This document shows positions 1-9,273 of a stretch of DNA of 40,767 bases, piece after piece. Under the pieces are notes generated by a model. The model saw nothing but the letters and a program-made list of their open reading frames with translations. It was not told where the DNA came from and did no database searches. A program made the translations under genes and the position numbers. Position 1 is the stretch's first letter. Each line of letters starts with the position of its first letter. The DNA lies in NCBI RefSeq assembly GCF_028290625.1, contig NZ_JAQGJM010000032.1, forward strand, positions 1 through 40,767, read 5' to 3'. This stretch comes from Devosia sp. (lineage in GTDB: Bacteria; Pseudomonadota; Alphaproteobacteria; Rhizobiales; Devosiaceae).

Positions 1-2045
1 CGGCATTCGTTCATTTCAAGGAAGCGCGAAGCGTTCCAGAGCTTGGTGACGAAGTTGCGGTAGCCCTCGACGCGGGACATGGAGAGCTTGAGGTCGCGCC
101 CCTGTGCCGCCATGGCAGCGAGGGTGAAGCGCGTCGCGTCGGCGCCGTACTGGTCGATCAGTGCCAGCGGGTCGATGACGTTGCCCTTGGTCTTGCTCAT
201 CTTCTGGCCCTTTTCGTCGCGGACCAGGGCGTGCATGTAGACGGTGTGGAACGGCTCTTCCTCGAGGAATTCCAGGCCCATCATCATCATGCGGGCGACC
301 CAGAAGAAGATGATGTCGAAGCCGGTGACCAGCACATCCGTGGGATAGTAGCGGCGCAGCTCCGCCGTCTCGTCGGGCCAACCGAGCGTGGAGAATGGCC
401 ACAGGGCCGAGGAAAACCAGGTGTCGAGCACGTCGTCGTCGCGCCAGATGTAGGCGACGTTCAGCTCACCGGTGTTCATTTGATGCAAAAAAGCATCCTG
501 GGATGAACTCATCACACGGACCGGTCTGCCATATAGTTTAGTGGCATCGGCCAGCGCATCCTCTTCCGTCATTGCAACGAAAGTTTGCGGATTTTCGTCG
601 TTCACAGCGTAGGAAAGCTTGCCGTTCTCCATCGTCGGGCCATACCAGGCCGGAATTTGGTGGCCCCACCAGAGCTGGCGCGAGATGCACCACGGCTTGA
701 TGTTCTCCAGCCAGGCGAAATAGGTGTTTTCGTATTGCTGCGGCACGAATCTAGTACGCCCCTCGCGCACCGAAGCCATGGCCGGCTGCGCCAGTACGTC
801 GGCCTTAACCCACCATTGGTCGGTCAGGAACGGTTCGATGACGACGAGTTTGCTCTTCTCGTCATGGGGCACCATGATCTTCTTGTCCTCGATATGATCG
901 AGGCCGCGTGTCGCATTGTCTTCCGCCAGGATGCTCAGCTCTGCCACGATAGCCTTTCGGACTGCAAAGCGATCAAGGCCATCATACTTTAAGATGGCAG
1001 TCAGCTGACTGTTTCGAGGCAGGTCTTTGAGGAATGCGTTGTTGCCGGCGAGGAACATGGTTCCGCGCGTGGTGAACACGTTGATCTGCTCGAGCTTGTT
1101 GCGAACACCAACCTCGAAGTCGTTGAAATCATGCGCCGGGGTGATTTTGACCGCGCCGGTGCCCAGCGCGGGATCTGCATACTCGTCGGCCACGATCGGA
1201 ATACGCCGGCCCACCAGCGGCAGGTCGACGAACTTGCCGACTAGGCTGGTATAGCGCTCGTCCTCGGGGTGCACGGCGATGCCGCTATCACCCAGCATGG
1301 TCTCGGGGCGCGTGGTGGCGACGATGATATAGTCGCGCGTCTCCCATTCCGTGGGCTTGCCGTCCTCGTCATGGGCGATGGGAAACTGGTAGGTGACGCC
1401 ATCCGCCAGGGGATAGCGCAAGTGCCACATGTGGCCCTTGATCTCGATGTTCTCGACTTCGAGATCGGAAATCGCAGTTTCCAGGCCCGGATGCCAGTTG
1501 ACCAGACGCTTGGCGCGATAGATCAGGCCGCGCTTATGCAGCTCAACGAAAACCTTGGTGACCGCCCGAACCATCTGGTCGTCCGGCGCGCCGTTTTCAC
1601 CCATGGTGAAGCGTTCGCGGCTGAAATCGGCTGAGGCACCGAGGCGCTGGAGCTGGTTGAAAATGGTGCCGCCGCTTTCGCCCTTCCACTCCCAGACGCG
1701 TTCCAGGAATTTCTCCCGGCCCATTTCGCGGCGGCCGGGAAGCTGGCGCTCCATCAACTGGCGCTCGACGATCATCTGGGTGGCGATGCCCGCATGGTCC
1801 ATGCCCGGCTGCCACAGCACGTCCTTCTTCAGCATGCGGTTGAAGCGGACAAGGATGTCCTGGATGGTATTGTTGAGCGCGTGCCCTATGTGCAGCGAGC
1901 CGGTAACGTTGGGCGGCGGGATGACGATGGTGAACGTCTCGGCGCCCTCGGCGGCCCCTGCCCCGGCCGCAAAGGCATTTGCCTGCAGCCAATCGGCATA
2001 GATGCGGGACTCGACGGCGGCGGGCTCGTAATTCTTTTCGATCAT
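1..2045 (-). CDS. valS: Valine--tRNA ligase, 3' end cut by window
   Basis: Charges tRNA-Val with valine in the cytoplasm. The minus frame is open from the ATG at 2045 to the window edge (about 681 codons); the C-terminal anticodon-binding and coiled-coil parts lie outside. The class I signature HIGH is at residues 52-55 within [17 protein letters not shown], and the second signature KMSKT is at about 615-619. The stretches [20 protein letters not shown] and [15 protein letters not shown] are typical of bacterial ValS. The middle (about residues 180-400) holds the CP1 editing domain, with [10 protein letters not shown] near its start. I see no frame break. It lies about 230 bp downstream of popZ on the same strand, separated by a repeat element. 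Certain as to family. Confidence 0.97.
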   Translation of the reverse strand, partial: MIEKNYEPAAVESRIYADWLQANAFAAGAGAAEGAETFTIVIPPPNVTGSLHIGHALNNTIQDILVRFNRMLKKDVLWQPGMDHAGIATQMIVERQLMERQLPGRREMGREKFLERVWEWKGESGGTIFNQLQRLGASADFSRERFTMGENGAPDDQMVRAVTKVFVELHKRGLIYRAKRLVNWHPGLETAISDLEVENIEIKGHMWHLRYPLADGVTYQFPIAHDEDGKPTEWETRDYIIVATTRPETMLGDSGIAVHPEDERYTSLVGKFVDLPLVGRRIPIVADEYADPALGTGAVKITPAHDFNDFEVGVRNKLEQINVFTTRGTMFLAGNNAFLKDLPRNSQLTAILKYDGLDRFAVRKAIVAELSILAEDNATRGLDHIEDKKIMVPHDEKSKLVVIEPFLTDQWWVKADVLAQPAMASVREGRTRFVPQQYENTYFAWLENIKPWCISRQLWWGHQIPAWYGPTMENGKLSYAVNDENPQTFVAMTEEDALADATKLYGRPVRVMSSSQDAFLHQMNTGELNVAYIWRDDDVLDTWFSSALWPFSTLGWPDETAELRRYYPTDVLVTGFDIIFFWVARMMMMGLEFLEEEPFHTVYMHALVRDEKGQKMSKTKGNVIDPLALIDQYGADATRFTLAAMAAQGRDLKLSMSRVEGYRNFVTKLWNASRFLEMNEC

Positions 2046-2185
2046 CACGTCACTCACAACGGCAACAACCCGCCAAGTCTGGTGACGCGGCGGGCCGGTT
2101 CAAAAGGGTTGGGCAGACTTCAAGCAAATGCGCGCCGCAGGGTCAACAGCGACGCGTCATCAGCTCGATATATAGGACGGCTCCG

Positions 2186-2276
2186 GACCAATCGCCATTC
2201 AACTGATGCCGACCCGCAAACGCCGGTTCTCGAGAACAAGCGTTTCGACTCAGCCTGAGCTGAATGCCGTTCGGTC
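2186..2276 (-). repeat. Inverted-repeat-ended mini-element, short copy
   Basis: A 91 bp element begins directly at the popZ stop codon. On the minus strand it starts GACCGAACGGCATTCAGCTC and ends with GAATGGCGATTGGTC, so its ends are imperfect inverted repeats. The middle holds the perfect palindrome GTTCTCGAGAAC (2226-2237). A longer relative lies at 27506-27646. No open frame of note. Probably a dispersed palindromic repeat; whether it is transcribed or mobile is unknown. Confidence 0.7.
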
Positions 2277-3089
2277 CTAGTCGCCGCGGGAGACGCGGGC
2301 GATTTCTTTTTCGACCATGCGCTCGACGACGGATGGCAGGTTTTCGTCCAGCCATTCCTTGAGCATGGGGCGAAGCATGTCGCGCATCAGCGACTCGATG
2401 GTGGCGCCGCCATTGCCGAGACCCATGCCGTTGAGCTTGGTGATCGAGGAGCGGACGGCCGCCTGGGTCGCGGGTTCAAGCAATTGTGCCGCCATATCGG
2501 AACTGAGGGTCGGGTCGGGCATCGGTGCGGCCTGCGCAACCGAAGGCTGCGGCCGGAAGGCAGCAGCGGGCGGCGGCGTGAACACAGGTTCCGGCTCGGG
2601 CTCAGGTTCGAACTGCGCCGCAATATCAAACACCGGCTCAGGTTCCGGTCCTGGCGCCAGGAGCGCCGCGAATTCCGACTCAGGCTCGGCTTCGGGTTCC
2701 GGATCGGCGATATCGAAGGCAATGTCTTCGGGCTCGACCAGTTCGGGCGGAACGAAGGCGCGCGGTGCAAAGGCGATCGGCTCCTCCTCTTCCACGGCGG
2801 CGATGGGGTTGAAGCTCAAGCCTGCCATCGGATCATCATCGTCCTGATCGTCAAGAATTTGCGAGGGCGACAGCGCCAGCGGCTCGATATCTTCGAGCAT
2901 GTCGCTGAGATCGCGATTGGCTGCGGGAGCCGGCGCCAGGGATGGCCGGGCCGGAGTTGCCTGCATTGGCGGCGGCGCTGCCTGGGCAGAGGGCCGGCGC
3001 GGCACCGCCGCATCATCGTCAGCAATGATCTGCCGGATAGACGAGAGAATTTCATCCATCGACGGCTCTTTGGGGGCAGGCTTATTCAT
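2277..3089 (-). CDS. popZ: PopZ / DUF2497 cell-pole organising protein
   Basis: 270 aa. PopZ proteins build a condensed matrix at the cell pole that anchors the chromosome origin and recruits cell-cycle regulators in alphaproteobacteria. The family pattern is clear: a conserved N-terminal helix (PSMDEILSSIRQIIADDD, about residues 9-26), a long acidic proline/glutamate-rich disordered linker with repeated PEPE units (about 30-190), and conserved C-terminal oligomerisation helices (about 205-270, with MLRPMLKEWLDENLPSVVER). It sits between tolC and valS, the usual order in Hyphomicrobiales. The low-complexity linker is normal for the family. The function is assigned from the family; the stop codon abuts a repeat element. 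Confidence 0.93.
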   Translation of the reverse strand: MNKPAPKEPSMDEILSSIRQIIADDDAAVPRRPSAQAAPPPMQATPARPSLAPAPAANRDLSDMLEDIEPLALSPSQILDDQDDDDPMAGLSFNPIAAVEEEEPIAFAPRAFVPPELVEPEDIAFDIADPEPEAEPESEFAALLAPGPEPEPVFDIAAQFEPEPEPEPVFTPPPAAAFRPQPSVAQAAPMPDPTLSSDMAAQLLEPATQAAVRSSITKLNGMGLGNGGATIESLMRDMLRPMLKEWLDENLPSVVERMVEKEIARVSRGD

Positions 3090-3223
3090 CGGTGCCTCTT
3101 ACTCACTGCAGACATCGCGCTGGCGGCCATCCGCAACGTGGCCACCTGATTCGTCCCGATCACCTTAGACCGGGCCGGAAGATTAAGGAATCGTGTTCGT
3201 CCAGAACTATACGGTCTTCCACT

Positions 3224-3255
3224 AAAACTTGTGGCCGGACAATGTCCGGCCACAA
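3224..3255 (-). terminator. Rho-independent terminator after tolC-like gene
   Basis: Perfect 12 bp stem TTGTGGCCGGAC / GTCCGGCCACAA with a 3 nt loop (3229-3255). Read on the minus strand it is followed by a short T-rich stretch (GTTTTAG). It lies 33 nt past the stop of the TolC-type gene. Confidence 0.75.
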
Positions 3256-3287
3256 ATTGTGGATTGCAATCTCGCGCGCCAGGAAAG

Positions 3288-4646
3288 CTAGTCGGCGACG
3301 GTGCGCAATTCCTGCCACACGTCCTCGACGGTCGAGGTGTAGTTGTCGCCCGATTTGAGGGAGACGGGCAGCTTGAGCTCCGCGGCCGAGAGGCGGCCGG
3401 TGGCGGCAATCAGCGTGAACATGGCGATGACCCGGCTGGAGCTGGCCTGGATCAGGGTTTCCTTGGCGGTCGTCAGTTCCGCCTGGGAGTCGAGTACGTC
3501 AAGCGTGGTGCGCTGGCCAAGATCGCGTTCCTGGATCACGCCATTGAGCACCTGCTGCACCGAAGCGACGGCGGCTTGGGCCGAGGTGATCTGGGCGGAG
3601 GCATTCTGCAGCGTCGACCAAGAGGTGATGACGGCCTCGCGGACCTCGTCATAGGTCGCCATGGCGTCGACTTCGCTCTTGATCTGCTCGAGATTGGCCT
3701 TGCGCACGCTGGCGCCAAGCGCGCCGCCGGCATAGATCGGGATCGACAGCGACAGGCGGACCGAGCCGCTGACGCCCTGCTGGCCGGTATTGCCGAAGCA
3801 GCCGATGCCGCAGAGCGAGCCGATCAGATCGAGCGTCGGGCCGAACGCGGCCTGGGCACCGTCGGTACCAGCCTGGCCGGCGCGGATCGCTGCCTTGGCG
3901 CTGAGGATCGCCGGATGGCGTTCTTCGGCACTGGCGATGGCGCTATCGATACTGGCCGGCATCATGAAGCCGAAGCCGACATTGGAGGTGAGATTGGATG
4001 GCTTGTGGCCAACCCAGCGCTGGTAGCTGGCCTGGCTAGTCTGCAGGCTGGCAACCGCGGCACGGTAAGAGGCAACGGCCTGGGCCTGGCGCGCGGTGGC
4101 CTGGGCCACGTCGATCTTGGTGCCCTCGCCCACGTCGAGGCGGTCATTGGCCGACTTCAACTGAGCGTCGTAAAAAGTGATGCTTTCCTGTCGCGACGAG
4201 ACCAACTGCATATCGCGGATGACATTCATATAGGCCTGGGCTACCGAGAGCAGCACGTTCTGCTCGGCATTGCGCAGCGCCTGGCCGCTCAAATCGGACA
4301 GGGCACGGGCCTGCTCGATCTCGGCTTCGGTCTTGAAATTGTCGAACAGGGTCTGGTTATAGCTGAGGCCGCCGGTGAGGCCGGTGTCGCTCTGAAAACC
4401 GCCATTGGCCACCGACCAGCTATAATCGCCGGTGATGTTGGCGCCGATCGTGGGACGCTTGCCAGCTTCGCGCAGGGCGATATCTTCGGCGGCGGACTTC
4501 ACGCTCAGCAGCGCCGATTCGATATTGGGGTTGTTGGTGTAGGCACTCGCCAGCGCCTGAGCCAAGGTTTCCGCCTGCGCCGCAACGGGCAACGCTCCCA
4601 AGGCGATGGCCATGGCCCCCGCCATTAAAACACGCATTGGGTACAT
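3288..4646 (-). CDS. TolC-family outer-membrane efflux channel
   Basis: 452 aa, the usual size for TolC. It forms the trimeric outer-membrane duct for type I secretion and drug efflux. A signal peptide spans about residues 1-25 (MRVLMAGAMAIALGALPVAAQA), followed by ETLAQALASAYTNNPNIESA, the standard TolC start. Two OEP repeats follow, each with long heptad-rich helices. DQAELTTAKETLIQA-like coiled coil occurs near the C-terminus (RTTLDVLDSQAELTTAKETL). The start at 4646 is favoured over the internal ATG at 4637 because GGAGA lies 7 nt upstream. It is preceded by the pcm-like gene on the same strand and has its own terminator. No inner-membrane or adaptor partner is adjacent, so the substrate is unknown. 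Confidence 0.93.
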   Translation of the reverse strand: MYPMRVLMAGAMAIALGALPVAAQAETLAQALASAYTNNPNIESALLSVKSAAEDIALREAGKRPTIGANITGDYSWSVANGGFQSDTGLTGGLSYNQTLFDNFKTEAEIEQARALSDLSGQALRNAEQNVLLSVAQAYMNVIRDMQLVSSRQESITFYDAQLKSANDRLDVGEGTKIDVAQATARQAQAVASYRAAVASLQTSQASYQRWVGHKPSNLTSNVGFGFMMPASIDSAIASAEERHPAILSAKAAIRAGQAGTDGAQAAFGPTLDLIGSLCGIGCFGNTGQQGVSGSVRLSLSIPIYAGGALGASVRKANLEQIKSEVDAMATYDEVREAVITSWSTLQNASAQITSAQAAVASVQQVLNGVIQERDLGQRTTLDVLDSQAELTTAKETLIQASSSRVIAMFTLIAATGRLSAAELKLPVSLKSGDNYTSTVEDVWQELRTVAD

Positions 4647-4782
4647 GACCAGCTCTCCAGTTCCATACTCTTATGCCGTGAGTTGGGCCTTCCGGCCAGC
4701 CCTGGCAATACTTAGCAAAATCTCAACCACGAGATAATTGGCTGCCGTGCCTATGGCGCAACAGTATCATCCGCCATGATAG

Positions 4783-5433
4783 TTAAAAAACGAATTGTTC
4801 CGCCGGCCGCGTCGAAACCAGTGGCGGCAGGCTGGCATTGAACTCGGCACGGGCGGTCACCGCAGTGCCGGCCTTCACATAAACATTGGCAACCGCGACG
4901 GCACCCTGGCGGATCATGGCCACCAGCCGTCCACCGTCCTTGAGCCGCGCGAACAGGGCCGGCGGCACGATTTCGACGGCGCCTTGCAGTAGGATGACAT
5001 CGAAAAGACCGCTGGCATCGGCGATCGAGCCCGCGGCAACACGGCCATTGGCGACGCCGAGCGAGGCGAGATTGGCATTGGCCGCAGCGACCAAAGCGGT
5101 GTCTTCCTCCAGGCCCAGCACATTGGCGCCAAGGCCGGCGAGAACCGCCACCGAATAGCCAGTGCCGGCGCCGATATCGAGCACTTCGTCGCCGGGCTGA
5201 ACCTCGGCGAGTTGTACCAGCTTGGCCAGTAGCGACGGCGGCGCCATGAAGCGCGCACCGGTGGCGCCCAAGGGCTGGGTGTCATCGATATAGGCGATAG
5301 GCTTACGGGCGGCGGACACGAACAGCTCGCGCGGCACCCGACCCATGACCGCCAAAATCCGGCGCTCCGTCACGTGATGGGTGCGCAGTTGATTGTCGAC
5401 CATCAGTTTACGCGCGAGTTCGTAATCAACCAT
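4783..5433 (-). CDS. Protein-L-isoaspartate O-methyltransferase family protein
   Basis: 216 aa from the ATG at 5433, which begins MVDYELARKLMVDNQLRTHH, the typical start of the alphaproteobacterial Pcm-like family; AGGGGG lies about 10 nt upstream. A longer in-frame extension to 5526 lacks family similarity. The SAM-binding motif VLDIGAGTGYSVAVLAG is at about residues 78-94, followed by a Rossmann-type GLEED acidic residue. Pcm enzymes methylate isoaspartyl residues in damaged proteins; members placed next to tolC in Rhizobiales are usually annotated the same way, but their substrate is not well established. The frame ends with QFVF, 137 bp upstream of the tolC-like start. Confidence 0.9.
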   Translation of the reverse strand: MVDYELARKLMVDNQLRTHHVTERRILAVMGRVPRELFVSAARKPIAYIDDTQPLGATGARFMAPPSLLAKLVQLAEVQPGDEVLDIGAGTGYSVAVLAGLGANVLGLEEDTALVAAANANLASLGVANGRVAAGSIADASGLFDVILLQGAVEIVPPALFARLKDGGRLVAMIRQGAVAVANVYVKAGTAVTARAEFNASLPPLVSTRPAEQFVF

Positions 5434-5617
5434 TGCGCCGCAGCCCCCTGCCCTTAAAATCATATGCCGGTTGTGAATATCCCCCGCGCCGCGCGCATGC
5501 AAGCTGGTGTTGCCGGGGCGCGACAAAAAGGCTGTGCGATTGAACCATATCGGCCACGCGCAAGATAGATAGGATCAGAACTTGAATCCGGATTTGGCGG
5601 TAACGCCTTGATCCTTC

Positions 5618-6859
5618 TCACCCCGAGAGGGTCTGCACCTTGCGGAGCGCCGGGAACATTCTGGCCCAGGCCAGCACGATCACGATGGTGCCCACGCCGC
5701 CGAAGATGCCGGCGCCGACCGGTCCGAGCAGCCCCGCGACCATGCCGGACTCGAATTCGCCGAGCTGGTTGGAGGCGCCAATGAACAGCGAATTGACGGC
5801 ATTGACCCGGCCGCGCATCGCATCGGGCGTGAGCAATTGGACCAGCGAGCTACGGATCACGACGCTTACCGTGTCGGACGCTCCCAACACCACCAGCAGC
5901 GCCACCGACAGGATGATATTGGTCGAGAGGGCAAAGATGATGGTGGCGACGCCGAACACCGCCACGGCGATCAGCATGGTCCGCCCGACATTGCGCTCAA
6001 GCCGATGCCGCGCCAGCCAGATCGACATGGCGAAGGCCCCTATGGCCGGTGCCGCGCGCAAAAAGCCCAGCGCCCAGGGCCCGGCATGCAGAATATCGCG
6101 CGCAAAAATCGGCAGCAGCGAGGTGATGCCGCCGAGCAGGACTGCGAACAGGTCCAGCGACAGGGTGCCAAGAATGATCGGCCGGCTCTTTATGAAGCCC
6201 ACGCCAGCAAACACCGATTGCAGCGTCACCGGTTCCCGGTCCTGAACTGTCGCTGGCCGCTGAATGCGGATGACGTTGAAGGCCGCGCCCGCGAAGAACA
6301 GGGCGGAGACGGCAAACGGGATGACCGGGCCCACGCCATAGAGCAGGCCGCCCAAGGCCGGCCCGACAACGATGGCACCCTGCATGAACGAGGTCGAGGT
6401 GGCGATGGCGCGCTGCAACATGCTGGCCGGCACGATGCCGGGCAGCAGTGCGGCCATGGTCGGGCGCTCAAAGGCGATGGCGCAGCCCAATACGGCCATA
6501 CCAACGTAAATGCCGGTCGTGCTCAGCCAGCCCTGCCACACGCCCAGCGCCATGGTGGCGACGGTGACGGCTTCGATGAGCTGGCAGATGAGCCCGATCC
6601 GGCGGCGATCATAGCGATCAGCCACCTGCCCCACCACGAAGGTCAACACCAGCACCGGCAGGAATTGCACCAAACCAACAAGGCCGAGCGCGAAAGCACT
6701 GTTGGTCTGGTCATAAATCAGCCAGCCGACCGCCACGGTGACACCGTTCAGCGCCAGCGACGACAGCACGCGCGACGAGATGAAATGCCGGTATGACCAA
6801 TTTTGCCGCAGCAGCGCCGAATCGATCAGCGCGGGGTCGGCTTCGGTGGTCGATGGCAT
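5618..6859 (-). CDS. MFS transporter, EntS/MFS_3-like
   Basis: 413 aa from the ATG at 6859 (GAGGA 5 nt upstream); an ATG at 6871 and a longer form to 6925 are possible but have poorer ribosome sites. Twelve hydrophobic segments are visible. After the first helix pair the MFS loop reads GQVADRYDRRRIG, the family's D-R-x-x-R-R signature. The second half has FARDILHAGPWALGFLRAAPAIGA, seen in the MFS_3 (enterobactin-exporter-like) group. It is an inner-membrane proton-driven exporter of unknown substrate. It is the last gene of the minus-strand block and diverges from tRNA-Cys. No regulator is adjacent. Confidence 0.88.
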   Translation of the reverse strand: MPSTTEADPALIDSALLRQNWSYRHFISSRVLSSLALNGVTVAVGWLIYDQTNSAFALGLVGLVQFLPVLVLTFVVGQVADRYDRRRIGLICQLIEAVTVATMALGVWQGWLSTTGIYVGMAVLGCAIAFERPTMAALLPGIVPASMLQRAIATSTSFMQGAIVVGPALGGLLYGVGPVIPFAVSALFFAGAAFNVIRIQRPATVQDREPVTLQSVFAGVGFIKSRPIILGTLSLDLFAVLLGGITSLLPIFARDILHAGPWALGFLRAAPAIGAFAMSIWLARHRLERNVGRTMLIAVAVFGVATIIFALSTNIILSVALLVVLGASDTVSVVIRSSLVQLLTPDAMRGRVNAVNSLFIGASNQLGEFESGMVAGLLGPVGAGIFGGVGTIVIVLAWARMFPALRKVQTLSG

Positions 6860-7072
6860 CGCGGTCCTCATTGTTGTCGCAGCTATGGACGCAAAAACGG
6901 CGTGCACCAATACCACTTTGGGCATGACCCGATCGCAAGTGGGGATGGTGCACGGTTAGCCCAGCCACACACACTTGCCGTGGCGCTTGGACGGCATCAG
7001 CGCAATGACTCAGAATATTTGGTCTTGCAGCGCATCGCCCTCCAGAAAATCGCGGATCGGCATTCCGGCATC

Positions 7073-7101
7073 TTGCATAAACCCATGCATGGCCGTACAT
7101 A
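7073..7101 (+). promoter_or_regulatory. Candidate promoter of tRNA-Cys
   Basis: TTGCAT (7073-7078), a 17 bp spacer, then TACATA (7096-7101), placing the start about 6 nt before the tRNA. Both boxes are only partial matches, but spacing and position are right. Confidence 0.4.
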
Positions 7102-7113
7102 GCGGCCCCTAGA

Positions 7114-7187
7114 GGCCTCGTGGCGGAGTGGTGACGCAGCGGATTGCAAATCCGCGTACTCCGGTTCAATTCCGGACGAGGCCTCCA
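7114..7187 (+). tRNA. tRNA-Cys (anticodon GCA)
   Basis: The acceptor stem GGCCTCG (7114-7120) pairs with CGAGGCC (7177-7183). The discriminator is T, as expected for Cys, and CCA is encoded (7185-7187). The anticodon arm GCGGA-TTGCAAA-TCCGC carries GCA at 7146-7148. The T arm is CTCCGGTTCAATTCCGGA. No integrase or duplicated 3' end was seen nearby. Confidence 0.97.
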
Positions 7188-7320
7188 GACAATTCAACAT
7201 GCAGATCAGCGATCAACGCCCCGCGTCGCAGTCTTGTGCTAAGCATTTCTGGGCGTTTCCGGCGCCTCCCGTCCCGCCATCTAATTGTGGTTATCTGGTC
7301 TCAGGCCTTAGGAGCGAGCG

Positions 7321-7809
7321 ATGGCGCAGACCAGCGGGCCTCCTAAAGCCATAAATCCGGTCGCGCTGCAGCTGTTGGTACTTGCATGCCATGGCGCAAC
7401 GATGGCGCTGGCCTTCGGGCTATTTATCGTTATTACCCTGATGGACCTGCATGGCCGAGGGGTCGTTTATGTGGCAATGATGGCGCTGTTCGCGCCCGCT
7501 ACGCTCTCCGGCTATGTGTGTCGAAGGCTGTCACTGCGAATGCCGTCGTCCGGCTTCACCTGGTGGATGGCCTTCCTGTTCACCCTGTCGACCGCTGGTA
7601 TCGCAATGGGGATAGGCGCCTACGGCGGGATGCCGTCGCGGCCACTGGGCATGGACCGCATGCAAACTGGCGGACTTATACTGGGTGTAGGGTCGATCAG
7701 CATTCTGGCATCAGCAGTGCTGTTCAGGCTAGGCGCCAGTACGCACAAGACGGACAGAGACATCATCAAGCGCATGTTGACCCGGACCAGAGGTCGAGAT
7801 GCCTCCTAA
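7321..7809 (+). CDS. Small hypothetical membrane protein, four helices
   Basis: 162 aa and not recognised. GGAG lies 7 nt before the ATG. Four hydrophobic segments are visible at about residues 15-40 (LLVLACHGATMALAFGLFIV), 47-65, 80-103 and 115-135. The C-terminus is basic and cytoplasmic-looking (KTDRDIIKRMLTRTRGRDAS). It starts 134 bp after tRNA-Cys and converges on a small secreted protein gene. No catalytic motif is visible. Codon use is less GC-biased than the flanking core genes, which fits a lineage-specific gene. Confidence 0.6.
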   Translation: MAQTSGPPKAINPVALQLLVLACHGATMALAFGLFIVITLMDLHGRGVVYVAMMALFAPATLSGYVCRRLSLRMPSSGFTWWMAFLFTLSTAGIAMGIGAYGGMPSRPLGMDRMQTGGLILGVGSISILASAVLFRLGASTHKTDRDIIKRMLTRTRGRDAS

Positions 7810-7873
7810 GCGGATAGCTACCTCGCGATCTCGTCGCCACGCCTAGTCCAAGAGCCGGCGGCGTACTCCGCTG

Positions 7874-8119
7874 CTAAAGCTTCTTGCCCTTCGGCTCGGA
7901 TTTGCCGGGGTTTGCCAAGCTATGAATCTCCTGACCATACCCCGGTCCTTCAGCATCACGAGCTTGCTCCCGCACGTACTCTCCTCGCGAGCTTCCGTTG
8001 GGATAACAGTCGCTTTGGTTGCAGGATTTCACTTCTTGTCCCCAATTGTCCTGCTGGGCATTGATAGGGGTGACACCCAACGGCATGGCGACCACAGCAG
8101 CTAAAAAGAGAATTTTCAT
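7874..8119 (-). CDS. Small secreted hypothetical protein with two cysteines
   Basis: 81 aa from the ATG at 8119 (GGAG 7 nt upstream). It has a clear signal peptide, MKILFLAAVVAMPLGVTPINA, with likely cleavage after NA. The mature part is about 60 residues, hydrophilic, with two cysteines five apart (CNQSDC) that could form a disulfide, and a lysine-rich tail (SEPKGKKL). I recognise no family. A periplasmic location is inferred. It converges on the four-helix membrane protein gene and diverges from the porin gene at 8402. Confidence 0.55.
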   Translation of the reverse strand: MKILFLAAVVAMPLGVTPINAQQDNWGQEVKSCNQSDCYPNGSSRGEYVREQARDAEGPGYGQEIHSLANPGKSEPKGKKL

Positions 8120-8401
8120 CGTCGGGCTCCACACGGTTTGCAAGCCACAACAATAGTTCCCCCCGAAGGCCGCGGCGCTAGCTACTTGTGGCTACATCCA
8201 GGCGACGTGCTCGATCGGCAGATAGGGGGTGCCGCCCCAGCCGACACAGTAAATCGAAGTCTATAATGAACATTTATTCATCAACCTGAACAACAAATGT
8301 TGCGCGCGAGACACAAAACAGAAAAGGTCTGCCTATTTAAAATAAAGGACTAGCCTTCTCCCCAGATTTAGCCAAGAAGGGCAAACCTGAGGGAGTAACA
8401 A
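8120..8401. other. Intergenic region upstream of porin gene
   Basis: 282 bp between divergent genes, AT-rich in its second half. A TATAAT box is at 8262-8267, but no good -35 sits 16-18 bp upstream, so no promoter is called. No ORF of note. Confidence 0.4.
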
Positions 8402-9121
8402 ATGAATAAATTTCTGATTTCTACGGTAGCCTTGACGTTGCTCACAGGCTCTGCGAGTGCCGCTGATTTTGGCGTGATCACTCAGGACGCCCCTGCGGGC
8501 TACATCGCCCCTACCAGCGATTGGACGGGTTTTTATGCCGGTGTATTTGGCGGCGTCGGTGGCGGATCACCTGATCTGACAATGACCATACCCGGCGGTG
8601 GGCCAGTGTTGGAATTCTTCGGCAACAGCTCTGGCGGCCTCGCCGGCGTTCAAGTCGGCGCCGATTATCAGATTGGTGATTTCGTACTGGGCGCCGTTAC
8701 CGACATTGCCGTGTCCAATATCGAGGCCCGTGGTGGTGCCGCTGTTCCTATAGTTTTTGGTTATGAGTCTCCACTTAACTACTTGGGCACAGTACGCGGC
8801 CGCATCGGTTTTCTGCCGACGGATAACCTGCTTGCTTATGTGCATGGCGGTCTCGCATACGGACAGACCAGCCCAGACGTCACCGTCCCCCCCCCTGCCG
8901 GCGCTGATCTCGACCCGGTCAACCGTGTGGGGTACACAATTGGCGCGGGCTTTGAGTATAAACTCACCGACAACATTTCTGTGCAGACCGAGTACGCTTA
9001 CACCAATCTGGGCAATGCGTCGGTCAGCTACACGCCCTTTGGCGGTTTCCCGGCGGGCGTAGATATCAAGGAAAGTTACGACTTCCACACCGTCAAAGCG
9101 GGCGTTAATTTCCGGTTCTGA
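8402..9121 (+). CDS. Omp25/RopB-like outer-membrane beta-barrel protein
   Basis: 239 aa. GAGGGAG lies 8 nt before the ATG. The signal peptide MNKFLISTVALTLLTGSASA is cleaved before ADFG. The mature protein has the family start DWTGFYAGVFGGVGGG, alternating beta strands, EYKLTDNISVQTEYAYTNLG near the end, and a C-terminal aromatic strand (VKAGVNFRF) needed for barrel insertion. This is the small 8-stranded barrel family that includes Omp25 and Omp31 of Rhizobiales; these are abundant surface proteins with structural or porin roles. Residues 163-165 (PPP) are encoded by an uninterrupted C9 tract (8887-8895). A strong terminator follows. A second family member lies at 17659. Confidence 0.88.
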   Translation: MNKFLISTVALTLLTGSASAADFGVITQDAPAGYIAPTSDWTGFYAGVFGGVGGGSPDLTMTIPGGGPVLEFFGNSSGGLAGVQVGADYQIGDFVLGAVTDIAVSNIEARGGAAVPIVFGYESPLNYLGTVRGRIGFLPTDNLLAYVHGGLAYGQTSPDVTVPPPAGADLDPVNRVGYTIGAGFEYKLTDNISVQTEYAYTNLGNASVSYTPFGGFPAGVDIKESYDFHTVKAGVNFRF

Positions 9122-9144
9122 TTGGGATTGCACTCCCCAGACAG

Positions 9145-9174
9145 CGGCTCCAGCTTCGGTTGGGGCCGTTTTTT
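9145..9174 (+). terminator. Rho-independent terminator after porin gene
   Basis: Stem CGGCTCCAGC / GTTGGGGCCG with a TTCG tetraloop (9145-9168), followed directly by TTTTTT (9169-9174). It lies 24 nt past the stop codon. Confidence 0.88.
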
Positions 9175-9273
9175 ATTGTGTCATTTCATCTTCGCAGCGG
9201 ACCCGATCGCATCGTGGCCAAGGCCATCATACCCCACGGAGCAGATCACAGCGCTGCGTCGCAACACGCGTAC

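Noticed and set aside
5575..5620. Shifted frame past the MFS stop reading EKDQGVTAKSGFKF
   Set aside because: It could be a lost C-terminal tail reached by a one-base change in a G4 run, but 14 codons are too few to judge and the MFS protein already has a full set of helices.
7114..7187. tRNA-Cys as an integration site for a genomic island
   Set aside because: No integrase gene and no repeated copy of the tRNA 3' end were seen within the following 10 kb.
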